Shown here in pieces: positions 53,348 to 64,000 of a stretch of 64,000 nt of DNA. The position numbers were made by a program, and so were the translations under genes. The notes under the pieces were generated by a model. That model ran no database searches and was not told where the DNA came from. It saw only the letters and a list, made by a program, of their open reading frames with translations. This DNA comes from Anastatus disparis (taxonomy: Eukaryota > Arthropoda > Insecta > Hymenoptera > Eupelmidae): NCBI GenBank assembly GCA_017163975.1, contig JAFFSR010000244.1:9735501-9799500 (forward strand), written 5' to 3'. Each line of letters opens with the position of its first letter. The first letter of the stretch is position 1.

Positions 53348-56300
53348 CTAGAAAAAACAGAAACTAAATTTTTCTTTTTAATGTTTTTAACTTTTTATTA
53401 AAATTTGTATTTATATTTTTTTCCAAACAATAAATATTCAAACTTTCATTTATCTAAAAAATATTGTTTATGAGATAAATATTCAACTAATAACCATTTT
53501 GGACAAACAATCTTTAGGGAGTATTAATAATAAAATATTTTACTAAAGATATATTTTGTTTTTCTTTTTGATACTGTTTTCACGATACTACAAAGAAAAA
53601 ACAAATACTCTTTGATCAGGAATTTCTTTCTGTTCTGGTTTTTGGGTCGATAACGTTAACTTGAATGGTAAATTTATTTTCTATCGACTTCTTTGAAAAT
53701 ATCTAAGAAAAAGAAAGTAAACGTTTCTCTTTCAGTAAAACAATATGCTATCAAATCTCTTTGAAATTCAAAAGAGTTTCATTGTCTTGAAAAATAAATA
53801 ATCTAATATTAATTTTTGTTATATAACTAGTTAAAATAGGATAGTTAAAATAGAATATTTCATTATTTTTATACTATCAGCATGAAATGAAATATCAGTG
53901 TAATTATTTGTGAAAATTTATTACAATTATTTTTTTTTTAAATATTACATATATTGTTCACATAATGTTTAGATGATTGTATTCCAAGTAAATTTTCAGT
54001 TTACAGTAATGAAATCATTTACCACGTAAAATAAAGAAAATTTCTATCATCTATTCAAAACACTCTATTCAAACAGAAAAATTTTTTATTTCAATTGGTT
54101 TAAAAAATATATACTTCAACCAAAACTTTAAAAACTATATCGTTAAGCTTTCCAAATAAAGACTTAATAAAATAATCTGAAAAAATTTAAAAGAAAAATG
54201 AGACCCATGTAAACATTATATCAAAATATTTTTCAATCAATACAACAATGTATATCGATACATGTACACCATTGAGCATAACAAAGCAAATCCGATTTAA
54301 ATATATATGTATAGCGTGTATGTAGTACAGAGCAAGTAAAAGGTACCGTATATGTACTGACGGTGACGCGACAAGCAGCTTATCAGAAACTACGGAATAC
54401 CAGTATTATGTTGTAGTAGAAATAGCTTTCCATCTCTTTCTATTTGGCATTAGGCAAATAAGATGAAAAGACAGTGATTGACTAGGTCACTTCGCTATCT
54501 TCTCTGATTTTATTGATTTCACGGATTCATACAGAAGTGTATGGAAAATTATTTGTTGCAATACAAGTCTGTTCAAATCAAATCAGATTTTCATATGAAT
54601 ATACCGTGATTTAAAAAGATTTTATTTTTTCCTTTATTTTTGTGCTTTTAAAAATTTCAAATATACATAACCAGTATTGTCATGCGGGTAAAAAGGTTTT
54701 TTATTAGATTTAAAACTGGAAAAATTTATTATTCCTGTTTTTGTAAGTGTGCAAATGTTTTTATCTAGGGAAATAAATGCTAAATATACTGAATCTCAAT
54801 GGAAAAGTTTAATGTTGTAGGTAAGGAAAATTCATAAAAATCGGAAGTGTATTCATTATATTGTGAATTACAGTGAACCCTCATTACATTGCCTATCAAG
54901 AGTCTATCCTTTCATACAAACTTTAACAAACACTGATATGGTTACTCTTCTACTGTGTGCTTTGAAAAGAAGCCACGTATCAGTGTTTATCCTTTTCTCT
55001 TTTTTCTTTAGTTGACAAGATAGCAATTTTCAACACGTAAATGAAAACTAATGGAGGGAGACCTTTAGATATTGTTGTTTCGAGAAACCGTAACAATGCA
55101 AGGAAAGTCTACGATACATGAAAAGAACTTTTCTATAAAAATTGCAGTTACTGGTACACTATAATCGCGAGACATCGTATATTTTAAAATTATTTTTTAA
55201 ATACGTGTGTTAAAATACAAAATAAAAATTTTGAATTCGTCCAATGATTCTTATCATAATTGCATTACAATACTTCTTTGTAAATTTTGTGAAATGTTAT
55301 GACAATAATTAAGAAAAAAAACGTCATTCGCTTTAATTTTTATGCAAAATTTTATAAAAAAATTCTCATAAGATAAGAATAGTTGATTATGAATTTTATA
55401 TAAATTTTTTATAGAACATTATGTCACTAGAGAATTAAGTGGATAATGGATTATACTCTCTGATCGCCTAACGAATTTTATTTCTACCTCAATAGTGGAC
55501 ACTTCATTAACTTAAAAAACAGGCCCAATCAAGAAAATTAAAATTTCGATATTAAAATTTAACAAATTTCTTATTATTTTTGTTTTTATTAAAATTTGAT
55601 ACTTTTCTCGTCGTTTTTATTAATTTATTTAATAATTTGTTATAAATTTTAATATTTTTTTCAATTTCATCCATTTCTAATTCAGTAGGAATAAAGTAAT
55701 ATTTTATTCTCACTTATTTTAAATGCAAAAAATGTTTTACTTTCAATCCACTTTTCAAGTTAACAAAGTGGCTATTATTCTTCAATTATAAATAAAAGTA
55801 TTTCTTTATGCATTAATAATAATTTAACTTTTACTCACATTTTTATGAAATGAACACAAAAAAAAATAACAAAGAATTCAACTTTTTACAAACAAGAAGA
55901 TTTGCCTAAAATTTGATTATATGAATAATAGCATAATATAATTTAATAATATTAAGCTATTAAGTTCTATGGAACATAAATACAATAATAACTGTTGTTT
56001 TGCGCATAATGCATATTAATTATTATAAATTTATCATGTTCAATTGTTTATTACATTGTTAAATTCTAATGTACTATTCAATACATATTAAAGATATGAA
56101 ATATAAATATATCGATTAATTTTGTTATAAAATAAAAAAGTAAGCATTGAAAATAAGTAGAAAAAACTTTATCTCTGACAAAAAAATTTACTCTTTAAAA
56201 TTAAATAATTTCATTATTTTCACAATTTTAATCATTCAATTCAAGTTTATTTTGAAAACAACAATTTAAACTTTAACAAAGAACTTTTGTAATAAGGACA

Positions 56301-59300
56301 ATTTTTTTAAATAATAAAAAAAAAATAAGAAATAAGAAATAAGAATAATGAGAAAAAAAATAGTAACAAAAAGGTTGAGCGAAAAGTTAAGAGTAAAATA
56401 AGGTTGGCATATCAACGTTAACTTCACAAAATAAGAGCGAAAAAAGTCTCTGAGGGCAAAAGTCCTTTAAAATGCTTTATCTAGTAGTATATGCCAAAGT
56501 TCAAATATAAATCGTTTTCAGCTGCCGTTTGTGGATATGTCTAAGATAAAATCCTAGTTTTTCTATTTCTCGTTCCCTTTCTCAACTTTGCCCACGTCTT
56601 TTTATCTGTAACACTATTAGTTACCAAAACATTTTTCATCATTATATTTCCATACGTGATAATAAATATTAATTTTGCAGTATCATAATTTTAATCAAAA
56701 CTTAAATTAACAAATATTTATTAAATTAAATTATCTCGAGCATTAAATTGCAAATTGCGCTCAACGTGTAATGCCTATTTATTGTCTAACTTGCAAATGG
56801 AAGTCGTGGAAGTTGTCGTGCTTGTGGACAAGCTTAAAGCATAGTGCCAACCACAGAATAAATGCTTTTAACAACATACTGCTGAAACAACAAATTTTGA
56901 ATTTCAATGTGGAACAATTACTGCGACTATCTTGCAAATAATTATACGCTTACATTTAATTCTGATAAATTTCATTTTAAAATACATTATATATCACTCT
57001 GGAATAAAATTATTGCATTGTTAATTAGTAAGATTCATTAGCTAGCAAAGCCTTAAATTATAATTTGCAAACATTCATGTATATTTTACATATCATTTCC
57101 ACCTGCACACATTTTTAATAACCTTTTTCAAAAATAAAATTTCTGAATAAAAAATTCATAAACCTTACGAATTAAAAAGAAAATAAATCAACGATTTTCA
57201 GTATTTCGTAAATTCTGTTTACTTTGACCTTTTGAAAATTCTTTTGCGTATTTTAAGGTTTAAATATAGCATATTAACGTAAATGGTCCATGTATTTAAA
57301 TAGAAAATTAATAAAATATGTGAAATTTTATCATTTAATGTTTAATAATCTTTTCTGTAAAAAATTTAATGCAATCCTGACATATTCCAATTACCATGAC
57401 TAACATTAAAATTCTTCAAACGAAATTTGTGACTATTTTTAAAATTTTTTTATACGTATTTATGCATGCTTATTTGATACTTAAAAAGAATATATTCAAT
57501 TTTAATTCGAACTTTTAAGCCACCTTGCATTTTTAATCAATCGTTTTTTTAAAAAAATAACTGTTTCTACTTTATAGAACATGTTTAGTATAATTTAATA
57601 ATTTCTATAAAAGTAAAATTTTCATGAATATTTATTGAAATAATCTAATTTAATTATCAACAATATCAACAAGCTTAATTTCTCTAATCTCAATACAAAA
57701 GGCTATATTTAACAAATATATTTCTACAGCTGTAGATACTTTCATTGTCTTTTCTTTCTCTTTCATTCGTCGTTCTCGAATCGGAAAAACGGTTCGTAGT
57801 TATTTCTTTTTTTTTTTTATTTTTTTTTTATTTCGTACCTTTTCTCCACCTAAAGCGAGCCATTAAGTGAATATCCTGTCTCGTGGCATTCTTATCTTTT
57901 CGAGGCTGCGTAAAATAGTGCCGCAGCTTTTTATATCGGAAAAACATTAAGCCCTTGCATTAAAAGCGATCAAGAGGGTGTCTTCGTTCACTCTAAATTT
58001 TTTTTCTTCTATTTTCTTTTATCCTTCTTCCCCAACATTCTATTATTCTTTTCTTTTTTTTTTCTTTTGAAAGAATTGGACATTTGCCGTATAGTGAACA
58101 GATGTAAAAGAAGGTTGTTTAAAGCCATCTTGTTTTTTTTGTCTAGCAAAGCTTTGTTTTTATTTTAAGTGCTAGTGTCTGCGTATTTATAGCTTGAATA
58201 GATGGAAGGCAATCAAAATATTTTTTTTTGTATTTTTAAGTAGCATCTCAAAAATAATGATGCTGTTATAAAAAATCGATGAAAAATAATATTAGTTGTT
58301 CAATAGTTTTACTCTTGTAATATCTTACTGGTTGAAGTAATTTTTTATTAACACAGTTATTTGAAGAACTTTTTAATCAACATTTTCTTAATTTTGCCAT
58401 AACTATTATCACCCTTTTATACGCTTTTTTGTAATTAGTTTCAGGTTTCTAATGTTTATGAAGACCATTAAAAAACCATATCTTTATTTATATTTTTTTT
58501 TCAAATGAAAAGCGGTTTTCATTCAACTATAAAAACTTTAATGATAAGAACAGCGGCTTCATTGCAACAAAATAGTATTAAACAAGATAATAACTCTTTT
58601 ATTTTTTTTTCAATGAAGTTTATCATTAGTAAACTTAGTTTATTTATTTCGAAAGCATTTTTGTTTTGTTAATTTTTCAATAAAATGAAAAGTTTCAAAA
58701 GCTTTTTATTGTAACATTTCATTTTAAAAGTCCTCTTAATGTTAACTTTTACAATCTACTATTTACTTTTTTTTTTAATGATTTAATAATCTTTTTTCAA
58801 GAGTAAAACACTAATAAGTTTCTTTATTTAAAAAATTTTTTTGTGCATTCCAACAATTTATAAATAATAAAATGAATAGCAGCTTATAATACAGAACACT
58901 AATTTTTATAAAATACAGATTTAAATATATTTTTATTAAATTATTTATTAAAAATCTCCTTTTTAAAAGAAATATTTACGCTTTTAACAACTCCATCTGA
59001 TATGAAGTACCTATATAATGCATGAAAACCCCGAGTATAGTCCAACAGAGTTAAGAGCCAATCGTCTAAAAACAAAAAAATTTTAAGTATCATTGATTTG
59101 CATAGCCATTAAAACAATTGAAGCACATAATACCTGAGTCAACAAATGCAAAAAAAGAGGATTATTGTCTTTTCAAAAATACTACAGCAATTCATGAATA
59201 TTCCTTGCTTGGACAATTTAAAATAGCCACTTCAAAATTTCTATTGATAGATACGTTACAAGATATATTGCACTCACTTCTTCCTTTTTTTTAAAGCGAA

Positions 59301-60380
59301 TTCAATTTTATATGCGTATTAAAACAGAAGAGGCTATTCCGAACACATTTTACGATGTTGGTTTGGCGATGCAATAAATTGATTACCGCATACTACTTTA
59401 CGCTCTATGTACGTTGCAAATTGAATGAAAAGGTGAGAGAAAGAGAGAGTTAAAGAAAAAAGTGTAGATATACTTTAAAGCGTGCGAGTTATAGAAGTGA
59501 GGACAATTTTAAATTTACGCATTGTAAAAATCAATTGGTTTATATTACCGTGTATGAAATTATTTGATTGTATTATAAACTAAAAAAGTCACGTGATGAG
59601 ACATTCAAATATTTTTTTCATTTTTAAATAAATTTATTGAAAAAAAGATTAAAAAAGGAAATGACATGCAGTCAATACGTAATGAATATAATACATAATG
59701 AAAATTAAATACTTTTAGAAATAAAATAGTCAAATTATGTTTTAAATAAAATTTTAATCTACCTACATTTTTCAGTTGGGGTATAAATTTTTTTATGTGT
59801 GCATAGATGCATTTTTCTAGGTCGAATATTGGAGTTCCACTGATCTAGTTTTGGCTTTATGGTGATTTTAACGATTGACCCTTGATATTTGAAATTGATG
59901 TTTTTGGAAACAATCAATTCATTTATAAAATGAATTTATTTCCGCATAAACCAAGACCGAGTTTTGGAACCGTTATCATAATACAAAAGAAATTAAAAAA
60001 AAATTTTTACACCAACTTTTTTTTATTCTTTTTTATAAAACTTATAGTAAAATAAAATTAACTTATAATCATTGGTCAGATCTTGTTGAATTAATTTCCA
60101 TTGTTTTCCAAAAAAATAACAAATAACAACTAAAAATACTCTATTATTGCTCAAATTCTCAAAAGAAGAAACAAATTTTCATTACGATCAACACGTGAAC
60201 TCTTACTTTCAACTCGATTTTTTTATATTATTTGTAGAATTTTATACTATTTTACTACGGATAAAATAAAAAATCTACTTTTCAAATTATAATGCATTCG
60301 AAATAATAAAAATATACATATATTTATAATATGTATATTTTTTATCTTATGAAACAAGCGAATTTTTTCTCTATAATTAC
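53348..60380. other. Upstream region without a confirmed gene
   Basis: AT-rich, with patches of balanced composition at 54280-54560, 56400-56620 and 57740-58000 that may be regulatory. No coding frame found. Confidence 0.5.
57839..57935 (-). promoter_or_regulatory. Candidate distal promoter and first exon of the receptor
   Basis: On the minus strand a TATAAAAAGC box lies at 57935-57926, followed by a GC-richer stretch. A donor-like GAGAAAAG|GTACGA lies at 57838-57837. Spacing allows a start near 57900 and a ~60-base first exon. No start element is certain and no transcript evidence is available. The 60.4 kb candidate is an alternative. Confidence 0.25.
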
Positions 60381-60550
60381 CTAAAAGTTCTGTTCCGGTC
60401 TCTACATAAAATAGAATCATCCCTTTGGTAGCGTCGTGATGTGTATAGCTCGAGTAGCCAGGCCACTCGAATCCCCCACCATTAACTCTCGTGCCCTACT
60501 TGCACGTTTAGCGTTTGTACATTGCGCGCGCTCAAGACTTTTATTTTCGC
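60381..60550 (-). promoter_or_regulatory. Alternative candidate 5' exon / promoter island
   Basis: An unusually GC-rich stretch (with GCGCGCGC near 60525) ends on the minus strand at a donor-like TTTTAG|GTAATT. An AATAAAAG run at its upstream edge could act as a TATA-like element. It resembles the composition of insect 5' UTR exons. The plus-strand 60-codon frame here shows no family signature. Confidence 0.25.
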
Positions 60551-60678
60551 ACCTTTTTTTCACTTCAAATAATCAAGCTTATCAGCTTCATATGACGTTT
60601 CTTTATTGCAATTACTAATAAAAAAAATTTTATTTCATTTATAATAGTAATAAAAATTTATACAAAACTTTAATTTTT

Positions 60679-60876
60679 GAGGTCTCAATGGCTCATTCGG
60701 TAGAGTGATGGACTCATAACCTCCCCAAGTTCGTATCCCGCTCTCAACCGATTGATACAAGCACCACTATAATATGTTACATGTGCTTTGTTCACAAACA
60801 CGCTGACGACTTCCGTTGCTAATTAGCATCGCAATGATAGCTGAAATATAGCAACATTAAAAAAATAAAAATAAAA
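60679..60876 (+). repeat. tRNA-derived SINE, copy 4
   Basis: Full-length plus-strand copy: head GAGGTCTCAATGGCTCATTC, body GATACAAGCACCACTATAATATG, tail ACATTAAAAAAATAAAAATAAA. The anticodon-loop triplet here is CAT where copies 1, 2 and 5 carry CGT. About 9 bases are lost between the B box and the body. Confidence 0.85.
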
Positions 60877-61649
60877 CTTATTCGAAAATTCAATTTCAGT
60901 TTTTAACAATTTTTAATACTTTTTTTTATAAAATTTACTTAACACTTTAAAAAAATGAAAAAATTAATTTAACAAAGTGAATTTATGATATTAAATTTTT
61001 TATTTCAAGTATTTCGTGAAAAAGGTTTTATCTCGTTTCCAGTTTACAAAAAGTTTATAACTTGTTTTTAATTTAAAAAAGCTTAAATCTTTTAAATAAT
61101 TTTACTAAAACAAAGGAATATGATAATACGTTTTTATACTTTATATATTTTGAAAATATAATACTTGAAAAAAAGATTTTACAAAAGTTATGTATAATCA
61201 TTAAAAAGTAAAAACTTATTTTAAATTAAAAAAAAAGATATGTAACTTTTTTTTAATGAAAGTCAGATAAAATCTTTCTTAAACCAACTCCTATATAAAG
61301 CCTTCTTCGATAGAACTGTTGATATATCATTGAAATATAAATTCTTAAAAAGAGAAAAAATGATTTTTTAGCTGTTGATACCTTTCTAAAATTTAATCTT
61401 TTAAATTTTTATATCTGATGTAATGATTTTATAATTTATAAGTCTTACTAATTAATCGGGAAAACAACAACGAAAACGTTTTGTATAATCCATGAGTTCT
61501 TCAGGAACTACATTGTAATGCGAGAAAATTTTATGTCAATATTGCATTTATAAATGAAATTTTCATATAATTTATTTTATACATCTAGATCCGTTTCCGC
61601 TTTTTTTCGACTTTCTTTTTTAACGTTTAATATTCTCTTGAAGTCCATT

Positions 61650-62035
61650 AAGAGCATGACGAAGCTGTCCGCCTTCTAATAATATTTCCAATCCTAACTT
61701 ATGAATAAACGATGCGTTTAATCGAGTTTTTTTGCTATAAAGAAAAAGTTTGTAAGATTAAACTCTAGTGCGGACAACTCAAGAAAACCACCAAAATATT
61801 ATAAATACAAAGTTATAAAAAAAACTTTCAATATATCGTATTTTAAGGTTAGGTTGGTCGAGTTTAATATCTAATTTCCAATCCAAGCTTATAAAAAAAT
61901 AACAAGTTCAAATGATTTTTTATTTTAACAAAAATTATTGTATTAATATAACTTTAGTGCGGACAAGTCATTATATTTGTTTAATTTAAGAATTTAAAAA
62001 GATATCGATAAAATAAAAAAAGCAAAACTCGATTA
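61650..62035 (+). repeat. ~385-bp dispersed repeat D, copy 2
   Basis: Same orientation and nearly same sequence as 38718-39106. The match begins at AAGAGCATGACG and stops abruptly at ACTCGATT. A near-perfect 79-nt hairpin begins six bases after its end, absent from copy 1. The sharp common edges suggest a mobile unit such as a Helitron-like element; this is not proven. Confidence 0.9.
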
Positions 62036-62041
62036 CCCGCG

Positions 62042-62120
62042 TAAAAATTAAACCATTGCCAATATATTGCCAAGATAAGCAACTCTCTTGGCAATATATT
62101 GGCAATGGTTCAATTTTTAT
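62042..62120. repeat. 79-nt near-perfect hairpin
   Basis: Two 34-base arms (AACCATTGCCAATATATTGC core) pair with a single mismatch around a ten-base loop. It could be a minimal MITE or a small-RNA precursor. The arm itself contains an internal TTGCCAA repeat. Confidence 0.85.
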
Positions 62121-62779
62121 AGGTTTAAATCATACGACAGCTTAATTATTTTAATTAAGAAAATCACATTAAAGTATTACCTAAAATATATTCTCTATTC
62201 AAAACACAGTAATACATCCCTATATATATAGTATAAATAAAATTATTTTTGGCTCATATAAATATTAAATATATGTCTGTATACTGAAAAAGAGTTTTAT
62301 TTTTACATGAATTAAATATTGTAATTATGGATAAATAATTTATCACTTTGCTTCTTGAAAATAATTACATGACTTCCTTACATAATTTCGTTTGTTCTAA
62401 AATACTATTACATCGTGTAATAAGAAGTTTTTACATTTATTTTGGTGTACGTTTATTAATTAAATTTATGCTCCTACATGATTTCGTTGAGTGGCAAAAC
62501 ATCAAAATTTATTATGGATTGTTTCATAGATTACGTAATACTATTCTATAATAAAATCATAAAATGAAGTGATTTTATGATTTTTAACATTTATTTTTTT
62601 AATCGTATAACAGACTGGTTTATTTTGTAAATGCAAAATATATTTATAGTAATAATTTTTTAAAACAATGATATTCAAAATATTTATTTAAATAAATATA
62701 CAAAAAAAATAAACGTTTTTCATATAGTTTGTAACAAGTTAACTTACGTTTTCTAATTTTTTGGAACTAACTTTTTATT

Positions 62780-62979
62780 TTATTTTTTTATTTAACGTCA
62801 CTGCATTTAGGCTATCATTATGATGCTAATTAGCAACGGAGGTTTTTAATGTGTTTATGAACAAAGCACATGTAATGTACAGTGGTACTTGTATCAATCT
62901 GCCGTCGAGAGCGGGATTCGAACTCGGGACCTCGAAATTACGAATTTATCGCTCTGCCGAGTGAGCCACTAATACCTTG
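62780..62979 (-). repeat. tRNA-derived SINE, copy 5
   Basis: Minus-strand copy: head AGTGGCTCACTCGGCAGAGCG with good A box, B box GAGTTCGAATCCCGC, body ACCACTGTACATTACATGTG, then an A-rich tail (T/A-rich plus-strand run from about 62771). Confidence 0.85.
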
Positions 62980-64000
62980 CATATTTGATCATTTGTACAG
63001 CGTATTAAATGTTAACAATTCAAAATATTTCTGTGAAATATAATGTTATATTAGAAAATAATAAAGTTCAAAATATCAATACTTAAAGAAATAAAACAGT
63101 ATTAAATTAAAAATATACAGTAATTTTTAAATCAATATATTTTATATCAATATATAAAAAAATGAACTATTTTCGAACCTATTAAACCCTACAATTTTTA
63201 ATTCGATTGTTTACAAAATTTCAATTTGTAAAAATTCTTACTTTTTTTAATATACTAGCAATTTTAAGCGCGCTCCGCGCGCCCTATTTTATTTATTTAT
63301 TAGTTAACATAATTCATTGAGATTTCAAACTTTATCATTTTTTTTAATGATATTCAATAAGTTGTAATAACAAATTCAATGTATAAGAATTTTCTTAAGC
63401 ATATTAAATTGAAGTAATTATCATATTCTAGGTTAATAATTACCTGATTCGAACGCATTTGCATGCTTTGTAAATTGCAGAAAACAATCATTCGTTAGAG
63501 ATAAAATAATATCTTAATTCTAATCTTATAAATTTTAAATAATTTAATTATAAAATCATTCGTTTCAATATCATTACCAGGTTTCCTTTCGAAATAAATT
63601 TATTACTCTAAATTTCAAATTTCGTCTTATCGTGAAGACAAATTCTTGCCATCAATTTTTTAAGAAAAGAGGATTCGTATACATTCTAACTTTTTTTGAG
63701 CATCTTAAACTAAAATTTGAAGTAAAAAGTTGTTTTTATAAAATTTTAAGGTGATGTAATAAGACATATGATTTATATATAGTTATCAAGATTGCAGTTT
63801 TCCGGATTTTTTATATTTATTTAAAAAGTTTTTAAATAATAGTTTAAAAAGTGGAAGGGTATAATATAGATATATTTTGAAAACTTTTGGATTAAAAACT
63901 AGAAATTTGGCAAAAACAAATGGGAAATTCATCATTTTTTAGATCTAAAAAAATGTTTTTTCGAGAAAAATATTCTTTATCAAATGAAAATTGTTTAAAT
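62980..64000. other. Non-coding AT-rich DNA at the window end
   Basis: No gene seen. One small palindrome GCGCGCTCCGCGCGC lies at 63269-63283, resembling the GC-core hairpin tips. Confidence 0.6.

Overview
The window is strongly AT-rich animal DNA. It has long introns, many fold-back (palindromic) DNA transposons and tRNA-derived SINE copies. The one clear gene is an arthropod biogenic-amine GPCR, so the source is most likely an insect; a hymenopteran (parasitoid-type) genome is my guess from composition and repeat style and is not proven. There are no bacterial-type operons, rRNA genes or CRISPR arrays.

The main gene lies on the minus strand. Six coding exons (start codon at 49838, stop ending at 4066) join in phase into a 506-residue rhodopsin-family receptor. 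It has every class A landmark (N56, D84, D119, DRY 136-138, W165, P213, CWLPFF 413-418, NPxxY 450-454). It best fits the alpha2-adrenergic-like octopamine receptor group (Octa2R, also annotated as 'probable G-protein coupled receptor No9/No18'). A non-coding 5' exon is likely at 53238-53347. Two weaker candidates for the first exon/promoter lie near 57.8-57.9 kb and 60.4-60.5 kb. Intron 2 is 27.4 kb and holds most of the interesting sequence.

Inside intron 2, on the opposite (plus) strand, is a small spliced gene or pseudogene (30.2-31.25 kb). Its reading frame is cut by a 324-bp palindromic element flanked by CAATTG on both sides. The two halves are in the same frame across the insertion, so the break looks clean and fairly recent.

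The rest is a dense collection of non-autonomous elements, several with readable target-site duplications. These include a hAT-type MITE (8-bp TSD GACGGTAC), three TTAA elements, two TA elements (one nested in a TTAA fold-back and carrying a tRNA-like unit) and a long-TIR family with 3-bp TSDs (three copies plus a relic). There is also a palindrome built from CACGTG/ACGTAA repeats, a relative of it with the same terminus but a different internal motif, and several hairpins sharing a GC-rich core. Other repeats are a near-identical ~385-bp direct repeat pair 23 kb apart, a four-copy dispersed repeat, five SINE copies and one 5'-truncated LINE tail. No transposase or intact reverse transcriptase is present.

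Regions 1-4065 and 53348-64000 hold no gene I can support apart from candidate 5' exons of the receptor.
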